Under the pieces are notes generated by a model. It saw only the letters and a list, made by a program, of their open reading frames with translations, was not told the origin of the DNA and searched no databases. Positions 53,874 through 64,000 of a DNA stretch of 64,000 bases are shown here, piece by piece. Source of the DNA: Pseudomonadota bacterium (GTDB lineage: Bacteria > Desulfobacterota > Desulfobulbia > Desulfobulbales > Desulfocapsaceae); NCBI GenBank assembly GCA_018821985.1, contig JAHJKP010000017.1, forward strand, positions 1 to 64,000. Reading direction: 5' to 3'. The position numbers and the translations under genes are program-made. Within the stretch, counting starts at the first letter, position 1; each line of letters begins with the position of its first letter.

Positions 53874-54239
53874 TTATTCTGGCCCATGTCCTTTTTCTTT
53901 CTTTTCCTGAAGAGTTTTGCAATCAATACACAACGACGTCACCGGTCTGGCCTCAAGTCGCTTCATGCCTATTTCTTCACCACAGCCCTCACATTCGCCA
54001 AAGGTACCGACCTTGATTCGCTCAAGAGCAGCTTCAATCTTTGGCAGCAATTTTCTCTCCCGATCACGGATACGAAGCTCAAAACTCCGATCAGCCTCAG
54101 CGCTTGCCCGATCATTAGGGTCAGGAATATTCCCACTCCGATCGGTCAGTTCAGTTAATGTCCGTTCTGCTTCACTCAGAATCTCTGCACGTTTATCCTC
54201 AAGTAACTGCCTGAACCTGTCCAGCTCTTTCTGCTCCAT
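53874..54239 (-). CDS. dksA: DksA/TraR-type zinc finger transcription factor
   Basis: A 121-residue DksA-family protein. A coiled coil (RFRQLLEDKRAEILSEAERTLTELTDR) is followed by the family's SGNIPDPNDRASAEADRSFELRIRDRERKLLPKIEAALERI and a four-Cys zinc finger, CEGCG...CIDCK. GGGGGATG precedes ATG 54239. DksA binds RNA polymerase in the secondary channel and, with ppGpp, controls stable-RNA and amino-acid promoters. The coiled-coil tip reads IPDPNDRASAEADR, which I would expect to carry an Asp-Asp motif. Confidence 0.93.
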   Translation of the reverse strand: MEQKELDRFRQLLEDKRAEILSEAERTLTELTDRSGNIPDPNDRASAEADRSFELRIRDRERKLLPKIEAALERIKVGTFGECEGCGEEIGMKRLEARPVTSLCIDCKTLQEKKEKGHGPE

Positions 54240-54307
54240 ACAATCATCCCCCAAATTATCCAGTTCCCCTGTAAGGGTTCATTTATTATAGGAAAACAAC
54301 AAACCCC

Positions 54308-54805
54308 TTATTCTTGTCGCACAAAGGTCCCACTTTTACCACCGGTTTTTTTCAACAGACGGATATTATTGATCACCATGGATTTATCGACTGCTTTACA
54401 CATATCATAAATGGTCAATGCCGCCAGCGAAACCGCAGTCAGGGCCTCCATCTCCACACCGGTCTTACCACAGATTCCCACTGTTGCCTGAATTTCTATG
54501 GAGCAATCCTCATCATGAAAGACGAAATCCACATTGGTCCTGGTAATCATCAAGGGATGGGCAAGGGGAATGAGTTCATCAACCTTTTTAGCACCCATAA
54601 TCCCAGCCAATCGCGCGACACCCAGAACATCGCCTTTCGCCATGGAGCCACTCTTTACCAAGGCATAAGCCTGCGCCGTCATACTTACACTGCCGGCAGC
54701 CAAGGCTACTCTGGTTGATTCGTTCTTGCCGCTGACATCAACCATCCTGGCATTGCCATCGCCATCAAAATGGGTAAATCCCGAATCTCTATCCACCTGA
54801 CTCAT
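54308..54805 (-). CDS. moaC: Cyclic pyranopterin monophosphate synthase (molybdopterin cofactor)
   Basis: MoaC, 165 residues. [57 protein letters not shown], and [31 protein letters not shown] contain the active-site Lys and His residues. It converts the MoaA product into cyclic pyranopterin monophosphate. ATG 54805 with AGAGGAAG upstream is chosen; the longer frame overlaps dnaJ. No other moa gene is nearby. It starts four nucleotides after dnaJ. Confidence 0.96.
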   Translation of the reverse strand: MSQVDRDSGFTHFDGDGNARMVDVSGKNESTRVALAAGSVSMTAQAYALVKSGSMAKGDVLGVARLAGIMGAKKVDELIPLAHPLMITRTNVDFVFHDEDCSIEIQATVGICGKTGVEMEALTAVSLAALTIYDMCKAVDKSMVINNIRLLKKTGGKSGTFVRQE

Positions 54806-54809
54806 ATGG

Positions 54810-55946
54810 CTACTCTTCCTCTTTTGACTTTTTACCAAGGACTTCATTAAAGAGTCGACTAAAAAAACCTTCCTGCTCTTTATGGTGCCCATGTTCCCGG
54901 CACAGATCGTCAAATTTACGCAGCAGTTCCTTCTGCTCTTCGCACAGCTTCACAGGCGTCTTCACCTGAAGTTCAACCACCATATCCCCTCGTCCACTGC
55001 CACGGAGACTGGGTACCCCTTCATGCTTCAAGGTAAACATGGTTCCCGATTGACTTCCGGCCGGTATTTTCAAACTCTTTTTTCCATGTATCGTTGGAAC
55101 CTCTACCTTACAGCCAAGGGCAGCCTGAACCATAGACACCGGGAAATGACAGTAGATGGTATCCCCTTCCCGTTTAAAAAACTCGTGTTCCTCTACATGA
55201 ATAACCACATAGAGGTCACCGGCAGCGCCACCGCGACGGCCACCTTCTCCTTCTCCGCGCAGGCGCATCCGGGCTCCATGATCAACACCGGCAGGTATCT
55301 TGATCGAGACCTTCTTGCTTTTATTAACCAGCCCAGAGCCGTTACAGTCGGTACAAGGATCAGTGACGATTTCGCCCTCGCCATGACATTGCGGACAGGT
55401 AGTACTAACCTGAAAAAATCCCTGGGAACGGATCACCTGGCCACGCCCATGACAACTGGGGCAGGTCTCCCTCTTGTGACCGGGACGGCAGCCTGAACCT
55501 TCGCAGGTCCAGCAGGTATCGCGCCTGGTCAGCTCAACCTCTTTCGCTACGCCATGCACGGCCTCCATGAACGAGATGGTGGCATCATAACGAAGATCAT
55601 TACCGGGGATCGGGCCATTCCGTCGCGGTTGTGCTCCTCCGCGTCTCCCAAAGAGGTCCCCAAACAAATCACCAAAACCGGAAAAAACATCTTCAAAATT
55701 CCCCGGCCCCTGATAGCCACTGTTCTTCAGACCTTCATACCCATAGGTGTCATAGATCTTTCTTTTCTGGACATCACTGAGCACCTCATAGGCCTCAGCA
55801 CACTCTTTAAAAAGAGACTCCGCCTCTTTGTCATCCGGATTGCGATCCGGATGATGTTTCATGGCAAGGGTCCGATAAGCCTTCTTGATCTCACTGCTGC
55901 TTGCAGTACGGCTTACAGACAATATTTCGTAATAATCTCTAGGCAT
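54810..55946 (-). CDS. dnaJ: Chaperone DnaJ
   Basis: DnaJ of 378 residues with all standard parts: J-domain (1-70) with HPD at KHHPDRN, Gly/Phe-rich linker, four CxxCxGxG zinc repeats ([40 protein letters not shown]) and the C-terminal substrate-binding domain. It activates DnaK and holds unfolded proteins. dnaK and grpE are not in the window. The next gene, moaC, is very close and probably cotranscribed. Confidence 0.97.
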   Translation of the reverse strand: MPRDYYEILSVSRTASSSEIKKAYRTLAMKHHPDRNPDDKEAESLFKECAEAYEVLSDVQKRKIYDTYGYEGLKNSGYQGPGNFEDVFSGFGDLFGDLFGRRGGAQPRRNGPIPGNDLRYDATISFMEAVHGVAKEVELTRRDTCWTCEGSGCRPGHKRETCPSCHGRGQVIRSQGFFQVSTTCPQCHGEGEIVTDPCTDCNGSGLVNKSKKVSIKIPAGVDHGARMRLRGEGEGGRRGGAAGDLYVVIHVEEHEFFKREGDTIYCHFPVSMVQAALGCKVEVPTIHGKKSLKIPAGSQSGTMFTLKHEGVPSLRGSGRGDMVVELQVKTPVKLCEEQKELLRKFDDLCREHGHHKEQEGFFSRLFNEVLGKKSKEEE

Positions 55947-56131
55947 TCTTCCAACTCGAACAAAAAAATTTAAAACCGCTACTCAACAACCCTTACATTC
56001 ATGACCATTGAGTTAGTACAGCCATGAATGGATACCTACCCCAAAAAAAGTGTCTTATGGGATATAAAGAACTATCGCCCTCGTATGCCGGGCAGAACAT
56101 TCCAATGTTACGGTTATTTCCAAAAGAAACC

Positions 56132-56395
56132 TTACGCCTCAACAACCTGCTCAGCGATACCTGCTTCCTGACCCTCTTTTCGCGAGTGATCTGTCAGTTT
56201 CTTGATATTAGCAAAGGTAACTTTGGCAGCGGCGATTTCCCGCAGGGTCATGACGATCTCTTTATTGTTCCCCGGTACCAGAAAAGGTTCTCCATGTCGG
56301 TGCTGTTTAATGCGTTCCACAGTAAGATGAACCAGATTAAACCTATTATCGTCACCAATCTGTTCCAAACAATCTTCCACGGTAATTCTAGCCAT
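56132..56395 (-). CDS. rpoZ: RNA polymerase omega subunit
   Basis: Omega, 87 residues. MARITVEDCLEQIGDDNRFNLVHLTVERIKQ is diagnostic, with the conserved NRFxLVxLxxxRxxQ and KEIVMTLREIAAAKVT. It promotes beta' assembly. It lies between purA and dnaJ on the same strand; gaps of about 185 nt on one side and 87 on the other suggest a separate or weakly coupled transcript. Confidence 0.94.
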   Translation of the reverse strand: MARITVEDCLEQIGDDNRFNLVHLTVERIKQHRHGEPFLVPGNNKEIVMTLREIAAAKVTFANIKKLTDHSRKEGQEAGIAEQVVEA

Positions 56396-56482
56396 ACAGT
56401 AACCTCATTTCTTCCTCTATTTTTAAGCGTCCTTACCCCACGCTTTTTCTTTCACTTTCAGCCTACATGCCTGAATAGACCT

Positions 56483-58120
<1,638 letters not shown>

Positions 58121-59122
58121 ATGAAAAGTTATCTCAATATCAACCAGATCACCAGACTTCGCCTGATCAGCCAATCTCTTTTTGCCTTGTTCTGCCTTAT
58201 CACCGGCCTGCAATTTTATCAATTTTATCTCTGGGCGACAAATGCCTCTGCAATGATTGCACAGCGTCCGCCGGCAGTCGAGGCCTTTCTCCCCCTTGGC
58301 GCCCTGGTCAGCCTGAAACGCCTTCTTCTTACCGGGGAATTTGACACTATCCACCCGGCAGGACTCACTATCTTCCTAGCCGCCTTGTTTCTTAGCCTCT
58401 TTTTACGCAAAGGTTTCTGCGGCTGGATCTGCCCCATTGGCTTTGCCTCAAATCTTGCAGAAAGAATCGGCAGAAAACTGCATATTTTACAGGCCATTCC
58501 ATCTTGGATCGACCTGCCACTGCTCTCTCTGAAATATCTGCTGCTCGCCGCTTTTTCCTGGCTCATCCTGTGGAAGATGAACCTGCAGGAGCTCACCTCT
58601 TTTCATTATTCATCCTACAACATGATCTCCGATGCCAAGATGCTCCATTTCTTTCTTGAACCGAGCCGGCTCGCCGGTTCAATCATGCTCATTCTCGTAA
58701 TTCTGTCTTTTATCGTAAAAAATCCGTGGTGCCGCTATCTATGCCCCCATGGCGCACTCCTTGGCCTCCTGGCCATTTTTAGTCCTTTCCAGGTAAAACG
58801 TGACCAAGCCTTATGTATTAACTGCAAAAAATGCGAGACAGTCTGCCCGGCATCCATCCATATCACCGCCAGACAAGCCGTCCGCAACAGCGAATGTATC
58901 AGCTGCCTGGAATGCCTTCCTGTCTGCCCCCCAAAAGGATGCCTCCAACTCACCCTGCCAGGAAAGCCAACAGTGCAACCACTCCTGCTGCCGGCCTTGA
59001 TCATCGGTTCTTTTCTCCTTTTCTGGTTGCTGGCCAGGATGACCGGTCACTGGCAAAGCCAGATTTCGCCCGAGACTTTTCATCAACATTACCAGCAGCT
59101 CGAGTCCATTGGCCACCCTTAA
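58121..59122 (+). CDS. 4Fe-4S membrane protein, NapH/CcoG-like
   Basis: A 333-residue inner-membrane iron-sulfur protein. Four to five membrane segments carry two cytoplasm-facing CxxxCP motifs (CGWICPIG and CRYLCPHG). The C-terminal part holds a ferredoxin-type pair of clusters, CINCKKCETVCP and CISCLECLPVCP. This is the plan of NapH, NosR/CcoG-type proteins and other quinol-linked electron carriers. The partner is not known. The start is uncertain between ATG 58121 and an in-frame GTG at 58073, both without a strong ribosome binding site. tatB follows 167 nt downstream from its own promoter. Confidence 0.88.
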   Translation: MKSYLNINQITRLRLISQSLFALFCLITGLQFYQFYLWATNASAMIAQRPPAVEAFLPLGALVSLKRLLLTGEFDTIHPAGLTIFLAALFLSLFLRKGFCGWICPIGFASNLAERIGRKLHILQAIPSWIDLPLLSLKYLLLAAFSWLILWKMNLQELTSFHYSSYNMISDAKMLHFFLEPSRLAGSIMLILVILSFIVKNPWCRYLCPHGALLGLLAIFSPFQVKRDQALCINCKKCETVCPASIHITARQAVRNSECISCLECLPVCPPKGCLQLTLPGKPTVQPLLLPALIIGSFLLFWLLARMTGHWQSQISPETFHQHYQQLESIGHP

Positions 59123-59163
59123 GACATTACGAGTTGTGACAGAGAGGCAAGTCTCAACAAAGA

Positions 59164-59192
59164 TTGACACCCTTATGCAAATGACGTACATT
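59164..59192 (+). promoter_or_regulatory. sigma-70-like promoter for tatBC
   Basis: TTGACA (59164-59169), 17 nt, TACATT (59187-59192), about 97 nt upstream of the tatB ATG at 59289. Confidence 0.6.
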
Positions 59193-59288
59193 ATTTTTTG
59201 TTTAGCAGACCGCTTAACAAATTTAAAGTGAAGGCCATTTTTCTCTCCTGATTTTACACCCTGATTTTTCACCCATAAAGGTACCTCT

Positions 59289-59741
59289 ATGTTCGGCATT
59301 GGTCTCCCTGAAATGATTCTGATCCTGGCCCTTGCCCTCATCGTTGTCGGGCCGGACAAATTACCTGACCTGGCACGCTCCATGGCAAAAGGGGTAATGG
59401 AGCTGAAGAAAACTGCCGAGGCGCTGAAAAAAAACCTGACGGAAGACGGCACCCTGGACACCATCAAATCCGACCTCAACAACGCCGTTCACGGGCACCA
59501 GGGCAACCTGCTTGAATCCTCTGATCAATCGTGGAAAAGACTTGGCCCTGGTGAAGGGGTGAATCCTCCCCCCGAGAAAACCGCAGATAAAATCATCGAG
59601 GCCGAGCTCACTGTGATCGATGACACCACGCCGCCTCTCTCCGAGGAGCAGGCAGCTGAAAAGGTCAGCGAAAGCACAGAACAGTCCACTCCCGAAAAAG
59701 AATCAAACACCCCTCCAGAGAATGCTAGCCAGAAGCCTTGA
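59289..59741 (+). CDS. tatB: Sec-independent translocase TatB (TatA/B family)
   Basis: A 150-residue TatA/B-type protein. The start MFGIGLPEMILILALALIVVGPDKLPDLARSM contains the membrane helix with the conserved Glu-Pro-Glu-type (LPEM) and the hinge Gly-Pro, followed by an amphipathic helix. The 90-residue Glu/Lys/Pro-rich tail is long, which favours TatB. It recognises twin-arginine signal peptides with TatC. The gene overlaps tatC by 20 nt. No tatA is nearby. Confidence 0.92.
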   Translation: MFGIGLPEMILILALALIVVGPDKLPDLARSMAKGVMELKKTAEALKKNLTEDGTLDTIKSDLNNAVHGHQGNLLESSDQSWKRLGPGEGVNPPPEKTADKIIEAELTVIDDTTPPLSEEQAAEKVSESTEQSTPEKESNTPPENASQKP

Positions 59742-60450
59742 GCTCTTTGCCCCGCACCATCAAGAGCTACGAAAACGGCTAATTACAGCCTTTCTGGCTA
59801 TCATTATCTGTACGGCCATCGCCTATGGCTTTTCCGAGCATATTGCCCGGATCTTTCTGGCCCCGCTTTTTCAGGCCAGCCCTTTGATACACAAGCTGGT
59901 ATACACTAACCTGCCGGAGGCCTTTCTTTCCTATATTAAGCTTTCCCTACTTATCGGCATTGTGGCAAGCTTTCCAGTTATCCTCTATCAGATCTGGATG
60001 TTTATCGCCCCAGGACTCAAGAGCAATGAAAAAAAGCTTGCCACCGTGGTGGTCTTCTGGGCCACTCTTCTGTTCGCAGCCGGGGCAGCCTTTGCTTTTC
60101 TTGCTGTTCTGCCGAGAATGCTTCACTACTTCATGAGTTACGCCACTCCGAATCTGGAACCCCTCCCCAAGTTCGGTGACTACCTGACCTTTGTGGCCCG
60201 TACGATGCTCGCCTTCGGACTCTCATTTGAAATCCCCTTTCTCATGGTCATGTCCGGCAAAGCAGGCTTTCTCGAGGCCGGCTATTTCCGCAAGAAAAGA
60301 ATTTCTTTTTATGCAGCCATTGTGGTGCTGGCCTTTCTCCTGACCGCCGGCGACTTCATGGCCACTGCCATGCTGGCCATCCCCCTCTTTGGCCTTTACG
60401 AAGCTGGGATCTTCCTCACCGCCCTCTTCAGCGGAACCCAAAAAAAATAA
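59722..60450 (+). CDS. tatC: Sec-independent translocase TatC
   Basis: TatC, 242 residues, six membrane segments. HHQELRKRLITAFLAIIICTAIAYGFSEHIARIFLAPL starts the family; the LPEAFLSYIKLSLLIG region and the FAFLAVLPRMLHYF segment with conserved Phe and Pro are visible. The ATG at 59722 lies behind CCAGAGA and inside tatB, so translation is coupled. It is the receptor for folded proteins with twin-arginine signals, needed to export cofactor-loaded redox enzymes. Confidence 0.95.
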   Translation: MLARSLELFAPHHQELRKRLITAFLAIIICTAIAYGFSEHIARIFLAPLFQASPLIHKLVYTNLPEAFLSYIKLSLLIGIVASFPVILYQIWMFIAPGLKSNEKKLATVVVFWATLLFAAGAAFAFLAVLPRMLHYFMSYATPNLEPLPKFGDYLTFVARTMLAFGLSFEIPFLMVMSGKAGFLEAGYFRKKRISFYAAIVVLAFLLTAGDFMATAMLAIPLFGLYEAGIFLTALFSGTQKK

Positions 60451-61024
60451 TTCGTAATAACCTTCAAAAGGTAACGTAATATTTCACACCCGCAAATATT
60501 TTATAAATTTCAATTTTCACTTAAACCGTAGTCATATATACTCAATACAGATCTCATCCTATGACTACAAACGTTATTTTTTCTACAGAATATCATTTAG
60601 ATAGAATTTTTTCTTTGTCTTAAGATCAGATAAGAATAAAAAGACAATGAGATGTTTTCAGCTTGCATAAATTGCCCACGAAAAGGTCGCACAGTCAATA
60701 TCTCTCTTGTGGATAATGAAGTATTCTGGGCTGATAAGGAAAAGAGGCAGCAGCAAGGCTAGCAGAGGGGACTGTTCTGCAGACTATATACCTGCCCTTA
60801 GGGGAGACAATGGCAAGACAGGGTTGCACTCCAGTGCAAATGATAACAGGTCGGAATCTGTTCGAAACACAGTTTTAGACCAACAGAATTTTAGACCAAC
60901 AGAAAACTGGATGGCAGACCAGCTCATCATAGCAATCAATCCATTCATTTATCCGCGCATTATACAAAAAAGGCTGTGGACCCCAAAAGGATCCACAGCC
61001 TTTGCCATCAAACAAGAACCGAAA
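60451..61024. other. long non-coding region with tandem repeat and hairpins
   Basis: About 570 nt without a believable gene. The tandem repeat TTTTAGACCAACAGAA occurs twice back to back (60873-60888 and 60889-60904), flanked by CAGTTTT (60870-60876) and AAAACTG (60903-60909). TTGCAC-TCCA-GTGCAA (60824-60839) and AACAG/CTGTT (60845-60862) form small hairpins, and CCTG...CAGG arms bracket 60791-60822. A plus-strand non-coding RNA after tatC is possible. An open frame at 60707-61123 has no family features. Confidence 0.5.
60966..61003 (-). terminator. intrinsic terminator after the PilY1-linked gene
   Basis: GGCTGTGGA (60972-60980) pairs with TCCACAGCC (60992-61000); on the minus strand it is followed by TTTTTT. 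It ends the transcript of the secreted-protein gene stopping at 61025. Confidence 0.85.
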
Positions 61025-61498
61025 TCAGTTTTTCCAAACCCCACCTTCAATGTGGACCGGCGCGCTTTGACCTTTATTCTGTTCATTTGCGGTCCCGTCC
61101 TCATTAGCGGAATCAACCGGTAAGGAAGGTTGCCGATTTGCTTCCACATCTTCCGGGTTCATAGCCCGCACTTCTACCAGCATACCATCGACACTCAAAA
61201 AACCGACAAGATCATTCACTTGCAGACTTGAGACCGCAATACGAGACCCATTCCGGTTGTAAAATCGTGTGCCATTGGAATAATGAAACGTCACATCAGA
61301 GATAACGATCGCGTCCTCACCGTCAAAGGAATTGATCATCCCCGTCGTTAGTTTCCCGGCTTCTTCTTCCTGTTGCCCGGCGCCTCCCACCTCTTCTGAT
61401 TGTTCCTCAGCACAAACCAGATGTGGATTGAACAAAATCAAGCCATTTACCACCATTACTCCCACAAACATTATCGCGAGCCATCCTCTTCTCTTCAT
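61025..61498 (-). CDS. secreted protein of unknown function downstream of pilY1
   Basis: A 157-residue protein with a signal peptide (MKRRGW basic start, hydrophobic core, cleavage near LVCAEE, about residue 30). The middle reads GKLTTGMINSFDGEDAIVISDVTFHYSNGTRFYN and IAVSSLQVNDLVGFLSVDGMLVEVRAM, suggesting a small beta-barrel domain. Gly/Glu/Asn-rich linkers flank it. No catalytic residue is evident. It starts 20 nt after the pilY1 stop codon, so it belongs to the pilus operon. AGGT lies seven nucleotides before ATG 61498. Confidence 0.7.
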   Translation of the reverse strand: MKRRGWLAIMFVGVMVVNGLILFNPHLVCAEEQSEEVGGAGQQEEEAGKLTTGMINSFDGEDAIVISDVTFHYSNGTRFYNRNGSRIAVSSLQVNDLVGFLSVDGMLVEVRAMNPEDVEANRQPSLPVDSANEDGTANEQNKGQSAPVHIEGGVWKN

Positions 61499-61518
61499 TG
61501 CGGACCTCACTCTTACTG

Positions 61519-64000
61519 TTATTGAATCTGTTGCCACATGTAAACGCCACGGGTTATCGCCTTTTCCTTAACCACCTGAATAGCGCCCTGCGAGGTACTT
61601 AAATATTTAATTTCCGTATTATCATCAAGTTTTACTATTGACGGATTTTGCAGGCGCCCTTCAAAGGCCTGGTCTCCGGGATACCCCTTAATGACATCCT
61701 TATCATCAATAACTCCGTCATTATTCTCATCGCGATTCGATTGAATATAAACAAAATCCGAAGCATCAATCTTGCCATCACCATTCAGATCATAGACCGG
61801 TGCCAATACCATACCACCTGTATTGGGGTTCCGTTCGTTGAGGAACGAATACGCCCCGGCATTGCACCGCTTCCCAGTCACTCCGAAAGAAAGGAAAATC
61901 GCCCGACCATCACGGATAATCGTATCATTGGTCACCCGTTCACCGGGGATACGCTCACCTGCCTCATCGATGGTTCCGTCCTTGTCATTATCCACGCCGT
62001 CATGGACCAGATCAATTTTGCCAGGAAGATCAAAGACCCAGCCCACATTGGCCATTGGCACCCTGTCACGCCAATTTATAAAACCATCCCCGTTGATATC
62101 TATGTTGTAGAGATGATCACTGCCAGGCAGATTATTGGTAGTATCAGTAGACCAATCCCCCTCATAATTGGAGATTATCCGATAATAAGAGTAGGTATCG
62201 ATCACTCCATTACCATTAGTATCCTCGTTCAGGGTAAGAATGCCATCGCCGTTTGTATCCTCGGTCAGGTTCCCTTCAATCCAGGCAACCTGTTCCAAAA
62301 GGGTACGAGTGGCATCACCATTGATATCGGTCTCCGGCCAGTTGGAAAGAGTAGCCAACTTCCCGGGAAGCGGAGTATCCACTCGAGCGCCGTTGTAGCC
62401 CGTATCCCAGTTATCCGGAGCCCAATCCCAGATGCCATAGAGTGATTGTACATCAAAGGTATCAAGATCCGGCTCACCCAGGTATTTACCGGTACCAAAG
62501 ATGACCATGAACCCGAGATCACTGCTGTGACTAGTGACATCCGGGGCCGCAGTAATCGGCTGGTTAGCGTTCCCGGCAAAGAGTGGCTTAGGAATAAACC
62601 CTGTCGCTGTAGTGTCGTCACAATTATTTACTGAATCCGGACCGGCAGTTTTATCACAGAAGGCCACCTGCCACTTGGCATGATCCGAACTGGTAAGATC
62701 AAACTTCCACATATTTCCAAGCAGGTCGCCGGCATAGACATAATCAACCTTGAGATCGTGGTTATTGTCAATGATAGCTGGTGTTGACAGTCCGTTAAAT
62801 GGACCCACTTTCGTCTCTATTTTCTTAAGCACCGCACCATTGCTGGGATTCAGAACGTAGAGGATGGCTGTGCCATCTTCACTGCCATAGCCATTTCCAA
62901 AGACGACCACCCAACCTTGCAGATTTGTACCGGCATTGATAGTCTGGTCATTGGTCTGCACCGGATAGGCCTTACTGAAAGAATAGCCCATCCCTGTATC
63001 ACTGGTGGACTTGGTGATAATAATATCTTTTCCATCACCATAGGTACTGATCAGACTGCCAGCCTCCACATCAATGGAACTCCCGTCTGCGGCCCTTGCC
63101 GTGATCTTATAGACACCATCATTGCTGCCGCTGTTGATCCCGTTATTAAAGTTTGCCCCCACCACGGCGATCCGTTGGCCCACCACAAAATCGGCTGCGC
63201 TGAACCGCTTGAGACTATCTTTAATCTGATCTGCACCCCCTGCTCCAGTGGCGCTGGTGAAAGTAAAAGTCGTTCCCGTTAGCAGGGTGGCCGGGGGGGC
63301 CGGGTACTCCCATTTGACCTTGCTTGCCAGATCCGATTCATTGCTGATTCGCTCCCCCGCCTTGGTGATATCCAGGCAGTAGTAACCCTTGCCACCCTTG
63401 CCCAACCCGCCAACCAGTAAAGTCAGTTCGTCACCGATCTTTTCGCTGATTTTTTTGGTATAAGGGCTGTTATCAACAAAGAAACGGTGGTCATAAAGGG
63501 GGTCAGCCAGCCGGCGAAGGTTGGCATAAATCTGACCGGGGACATAGGCGAACAGCTCCTTACCCTTATTTGTGTCGTCGGCATAAAAGGCATGAAGCAT
63601 ACCGTCGTTACCGCCCACATAGAGGAAACCATCCTCATAGGTGGCAACGGAGTTGACCACATCCCCCAAGGGATGTGCTGCGTCTCGATCTCTGAATATA
63701 CCTTCTTTACTACTATCGCCGCGCAGATAATCAAGGACATTCTCGGCGTTAAGGGTCAAGGAAAAATAAGGCACGAGCTGTTTCTGCTGTACTGCATTCA
63801 GGGTTCCAGTCCCGCCATTCCAGCGGAATGGTTTGCCCGCACTGCCGTCATAGGTGGCAATAATGCGGCCATTAGATCCACTCACGCCAAGCTGGTCGGC
63901 CAGGGTCTTCTCTGCTGACCAGACATGGGGACTCAGGACCTCGCCGGTAGTGGTATTCAAAGCATAGGCCTTCAGATCTCCGTACCAGTTACCGCTATTA
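61519..64000 (-). CDS. pilY1: PilY1-like type IV pilus tip/biogenesis protein, C-terminal part
   Basis: At least 826 residues of a larger protein whose 5' end is beyond 64000; the frame is open to the window edge (reading NSGNWYGDLKAYAL). The conserved PilY1 beta-propeller is present: DGFLYVGGNDGMLHAFYAD, LFAYVPGQIYANLRRLADPLYDHRFFVDNSPY, LVGGLGKGGKGYYCLDIT and VFGNGYGSEDG, then YAGDLLGNMWKFDLT. The C-terminal third carries several calcium-type loops with DxNxDG patterns (about 61700-62270). PilY1 sits at the pilus tip or outer membrane in adhesion and surface sensing. A small secreted-protein gene follows at once. Confidence 0.93.
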   Translation of the reverse strand, partial: NSGNWYGDLKAYALNTTTGEVLSPHVWSAEKTLADQLGVSGSNGRIIATYDGSAGKPFRWNGGTGTLNAVQQKQLVPYFSLTLNAENVLDYLRGDSSKEGIFRDRDAAHPLGDVVNSVATYEDGFLYVGGNDGMLHAFYADDTNKGKELFAYVPGQIYANLRRLADPLYDHRFFVDNSPYTKKISEKIGDELTLLVGGLGKGGKGYYCLDITKAGERISNESDLASKVKWEYPAPPATLLTGTTFTFTSATGAGGADQIKDSLKRFSAADFVVGQRIAVVGANFNNGINSGSNDGVYKITARAADGSSIDVEAGSLISTYGDGKDIIITKSTSDTGMGYSFSKAYPVQTNDQTINAGTNLQGWVVVFGNGYGSEDGTAILYVLNPSNGAVLKKIETKVGPFNGLSTPAIIDNNHDLKVDYVYAGDLLGNMWKFDLTSSDHAKWQVAFCDKTAGPDSVNNCDDTTATGFIPKPLFAGNANQPITAAPDVTSHSSDLGFMVIFGTGKYLGEPDLDTFDVQSLYGIWDWAPDNWDTGYNGARVDTPLPGKLATLSNWPETDINGDATRTLLEQVAWIEGNLTEDTNGDGILTLNEDTNGNGVIDTYSYYRIISNYEGDWSTDTTNNLPGSDHLYNIDINGDGFINWRDRVPMANVGWVFDLPGKIDLVHDGVDNDKDGTIDEAGERIPGERVTNDTIIRDGRAIFLSFGVTGKRCNAGAYSFLNERNPNTGGMVLAPVYDLNGDGKIDASDFVYIQSNRDENNDGVIDDKDVIKGYPGDQAFEGRLQNPSIVKLDDNTEIKYLSTSQGAIQVVKEKAITRGVYMWQQIQ

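Noticed and set aside
60661-60735. A distant resemblance to the c-di-GMP (GEMM) riboswitch core (GCAxAAA, GAAAAGG, CGCACAG)
   Set aside because: The conserved GACGCAAAG and the second stem are not matched, and the next plus-strand gene is absent. PilY1 and its neighbour are on the other strand.
60661-60860. Possible SRP, tmRNA, 6S RNA or tRNA-Sec gene
   Set aside because: None of their conserved motifs is present in either orientation.
60707-61123. Open frame of 138 codons on the plus strand
   Set aside because: No ribosome binding site, no family features, and it crosses a strong terminator hairpin and the 3' end of a better supported gene on the minus strand.

Overview
The window reads as an ordinary chromosome segment of a Gram-negative, anaerobic, sulfur-cycle bacterium of the Desulfobacterota, most likely a relative of the Desulfobulbales. 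This is inferred from gene content: a tetraheme c3-type cytochrome, System II cytochrome c maturation (ResB/CcsA), an exported CbiK cobaltochelatase of the kind known from Desulfovibrio, outer-membrane lipoproteins, PilY1, and a 4Fe-4S membrane protein behind an FNR-type site. No 16S rRNA is present, so the assignment is not proven. I see no phage, transposase, CRISPR array or plasmid functions.

Layout. 0.2-9.6 kb: a TPR lipoprotein and a very long class A penicillin-binding protein (minus strand), then an MltD-like LysM transglycosylase, a TraB-family membrane protein and YhbY (plus). 9.6-21.1 kb: a metallo-beta-lactamase and dUTPase, then, after a terminator, the classical translation/RNA operon read leftwards from a tRNA-Gly(CCC): rimP-nusA-ylxR-infB-rbfA-nrnA-truB-rpsO-pnp. 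21.6-26.1 kb: topB, rsfS and thrC on the plus strand. 26.3-31.9 kb: a cobalamin-riboswitch operon (exported cbiK, a btuCDF-type importer, cbiL) on the minus strand, and a secreted protein of unknown function. 31.9-32.3 kb is a repeat-rich non-coding stretch. 32.3-34.4 kb: a lemA-TPM-TPM trio. 34.6-39.8 kb: an exopolysaccharide-type locus (PilZ protein, a single polypeptide carrying GH18-like, CE4 deacetylase and GT2 synthase domains, and a GH26-like lipoprotein). 40-46 kb: universal stress protein, M16 protease, an SDR without its catalytic lysine, small lipoprotein, rpmB. 46.5-49.4 kb: resB, ccsA and tetraheme cytochrome c3. 49.5-57.8 kb (minus): glyS, a divergent FolE2-like protein, a stand-alone receiver protein, galT, a DksA-type zinc finger protein, moaC, dnaJ, rpoZ, purA. 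58.1-60.5 kb: an FNR-box-controlled 4Fe-4S membrane protein followed by tatB-tatC. 61.0-64.0 kb: a secreted protein and the C-terminal part of PilY1, whose 5' end lies outside the window.

How the parts fit. Cell-wall growth and remodelling genes sit together at the left. The rimP-pnp block couples transcription, translation and RNA decay, and its rpsO-pnp spacer holds the hairpins expected for RNase III/PNPase autocontrol. The B12 operon joins corrinoid uptake to early cobalt insertion under one riboswitch. The most unusual parts are the three-enzyme polysaccharide polypeptide with its neighbours, the FolE2-like protein that seems to have lost its catalytic residues, the YxxxN SDR, the FNR-type operator at exactly -41.5 from a -10 box, and two non-coding regions (31.87-32.26 kb and 60.65-60.95 kb) full of nested repeats and hairpins.
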